64,000 bases of DNA. Source: CAIVVT01 sp963823095. Lineage in GTDB: Bacteria > Acidobacteriota > Terriglobia > Bryobacterales > Bryobacteraceae. Positions within the stretch are counted from its first letter, which is position 1; every line of letters starts with the position of its first letter. Under the pieces are notes generated by a model that saw only the letters and a list, made by a program, of their open reading frames with translations, did not search any database and was not told the DNA's origin. Where the stretch lies: contig CAWGKI010000001.1 of assembly GCA_963823095.1 (NCBI GenBank), forward strand, positions 1,426,001-1,490,000. The letters run 5' to 3'. The position numbers and the translations under genes were made by a program. Positions 63,066-64,000 of the stretch are shown in pieces.

Positions 63066-64000
63066 ATGCGCTCGTCCCCCTTCCTCGTTACTGCCGATCG
63101 ACTGACCCGCGAAACCGCCGGGCGGAGCCTGGTTCACCAGTCGCTGGACTACTGGGCGGAGCGGAACCCCGGCGCCATCGCCATCATTAACGCCACTCGC
63201 GACACGACGCTCACCTGGAAGCAGCTCCGCGACGCGAGCCTGGTGGTGGAGCAGAACCTGCGCCGCATGGGCTTCCGCAAGGGCGACTTCCTGGCCGCTT
63301 CGCTGCCCTTCCTGAGCGAACACATCATCCTGGAGTACGCCTGCTTCCGCGCCGGCGTGATCCACGCGCCTCTCGACCTGCGCCTCGGTCCGGCGGAGGT
63401 GCTGCGCGAAATCTCCGCCATCGGGGCGCGCGGCTACGCTCATCTGGGCAAAACCCCGCTGGCAGACTTCCGCGACCTCGCCAGAGCCGTCAAATCGAAT
63501 TGCCCGTCAGTCGAGCACATGATCCAGTTCTCGGCACCCGAGGAATGCATCGAAGGCGCGATCCCCGTGACAAAACTCTTCGAGCCGCCCACGGCGTTTC
63601 TGCCTCCGGTCGAGATCGCGCCCGAGGACGGCGTGCAGGTGATCTTCACCTCCGGCTCCACCGGTTCGCCCAAGCCGGCGCTGCTCTCGCACCGTGGGAT
63701 CGTCTGCCAGAATCTGTGCCTGGGGACGGCCTTCGACTTCTCACCCGGTCAGCGCGTGCTGCTGAATCTGCCGGCATCGCACGTCGGCGGGCAGGCCGAG
63801 ATCCTGATGACTACGCTGCTCAGCGGCGGCACGGCCGTCGTGCTGGAGATTTTCGACGCCGCTCTTTCGCTCGCCTCCATCCAGAAGCACCAGGTCACCC
63901 TCTTGGGCCAAATCCCAGCCATGTTCCAGATGGAGTGGCGGCAGAGCGCCTATGACTCCACCGACTTTTCGAGCCTGCGAATGGCCGTCTACGGCGGGCA
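63066..64000 (+). CDS. AMP-dependent synthetase/ligase (acyl-CoA synthetase-like), N-terminal part
   Basis: The frame runs off the right edge with 311 residues visible. It shows the adenylate-forming fold: SLDYWAERNPGAIAIINATR, GFRKGDFLAASLPFLSEHII, the P-loop-like signature QVIFTSGSTGSPKPALLSHR and LPASHVGGQAEI. The family joins a carboxylic acid to CoA or a carrier through an acyl-AMP. The substrate cannot be told because the A5-A10 motifs lie outside the window. ATG 63066 lacks a strong ribosome site. Confidence 0.9.
   Translation, partial: MRSSPFLVTADRLTRETAGRSLVHQSLDYWAERNPGAIAIINATRDTTLTWKQLRDASLVVEQNLRRMGFRKGDFLAASLPFLSEHIILEYACFRAGVIHAPLDLRLGPAEVLREISAIGARGYAHLGKTPLADFRDLARAVKSNCPSVEHMIQFSAPEECIEGAIPVTKLFEPPTAFLPPVEIAPEDGVQVIFTSGSTGSPKPALLSHRGIVCQNLCLGTAFDFSPGQRVLLNLPASHVGGQAEILMTTLLSGGTAVVLEIFDAALSLASIQKHQVTLLGQIPAMFQMEWRQSAYDSTDFSSLRMAVYGG

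Overview
Organism. The window is high-GC DNA from an acidobacterium, most likely of the Solibacter/Bryobacter type. This is inferred from the gene set: mreBCD-mrdA-rodA-rng in one operon, a fused LptF-LptG permease, many secreted glycoside and serine hydrolases, a recombinase-in-trio element, and intergenic chained hairpins. No rRNA, tRNA or CRISPR array was found. Layout: 0-2 kb holds a partial histone-deacetylase-family gene facing left, then mdh and a SET-domain methyltransferase. 2.4-11.1 kb is a probable operon of two exported TldD-like proteins (one with the metal site, one without), a fused LptF-LptG and an AddB-like nuclease. 11.2-16.1 kb has a tiny flagellar-rod-like protein, a GH109-type oxidoreductase, galT and an SGNH-DUF1080 protein. 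16.2-19.7 kb has repeats, a strong sigma70-type promoter, a Cys-rich exported protein and a TonB receptor with a CxxxM copper-site motif. 19.8-28.9 kb is a stack of nested insertions. A glycoside hydrolase gene is split by an IS66-family element, whose tnpA is split by an IS3-family element and whose tnpC is split by a RIT element. 29.0-38.1 kb is the cell-shape operon mreB-mreC-mreD-mrdA-rodA-rng on the minus strand. 38.2-46.9 kb has a dispersed repeat and secreted hydrolases: a beta-propeller lipoprotein, an agarase-like GH, a beta-lactamase-fold hydrolase, a CocE/S15 hydrolase and an M50 protease. 47-49.8 kb is pyrR-pyrB-pyrC. 50.2-52.2 kb is hom and an exported methyltransferase. 52.2-59 kb is a tripartite RND efflux system with its TetR regulator and a candidate operator pair. 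59-64 kb has a GH2 enzyme, a second serine hydrolase and the start of an acyl-CoA synthetase. How the genes work together: the exported hydrolases and galT suit a life on plant or microbial polysaccharide. The mre/mrd block builds the lateral wall. LptFG implies an LPS-bearing outer membrane, which the TonB receptor and TolC-type channel also require. Sequence quality: nine chromosomal genes carry an apparent frameshift (ten in total), and all ten are net +1. That looks more like insertion-type sequence errors than ten independent gene deaths, so these genes are annotated as single full-length CDSs.
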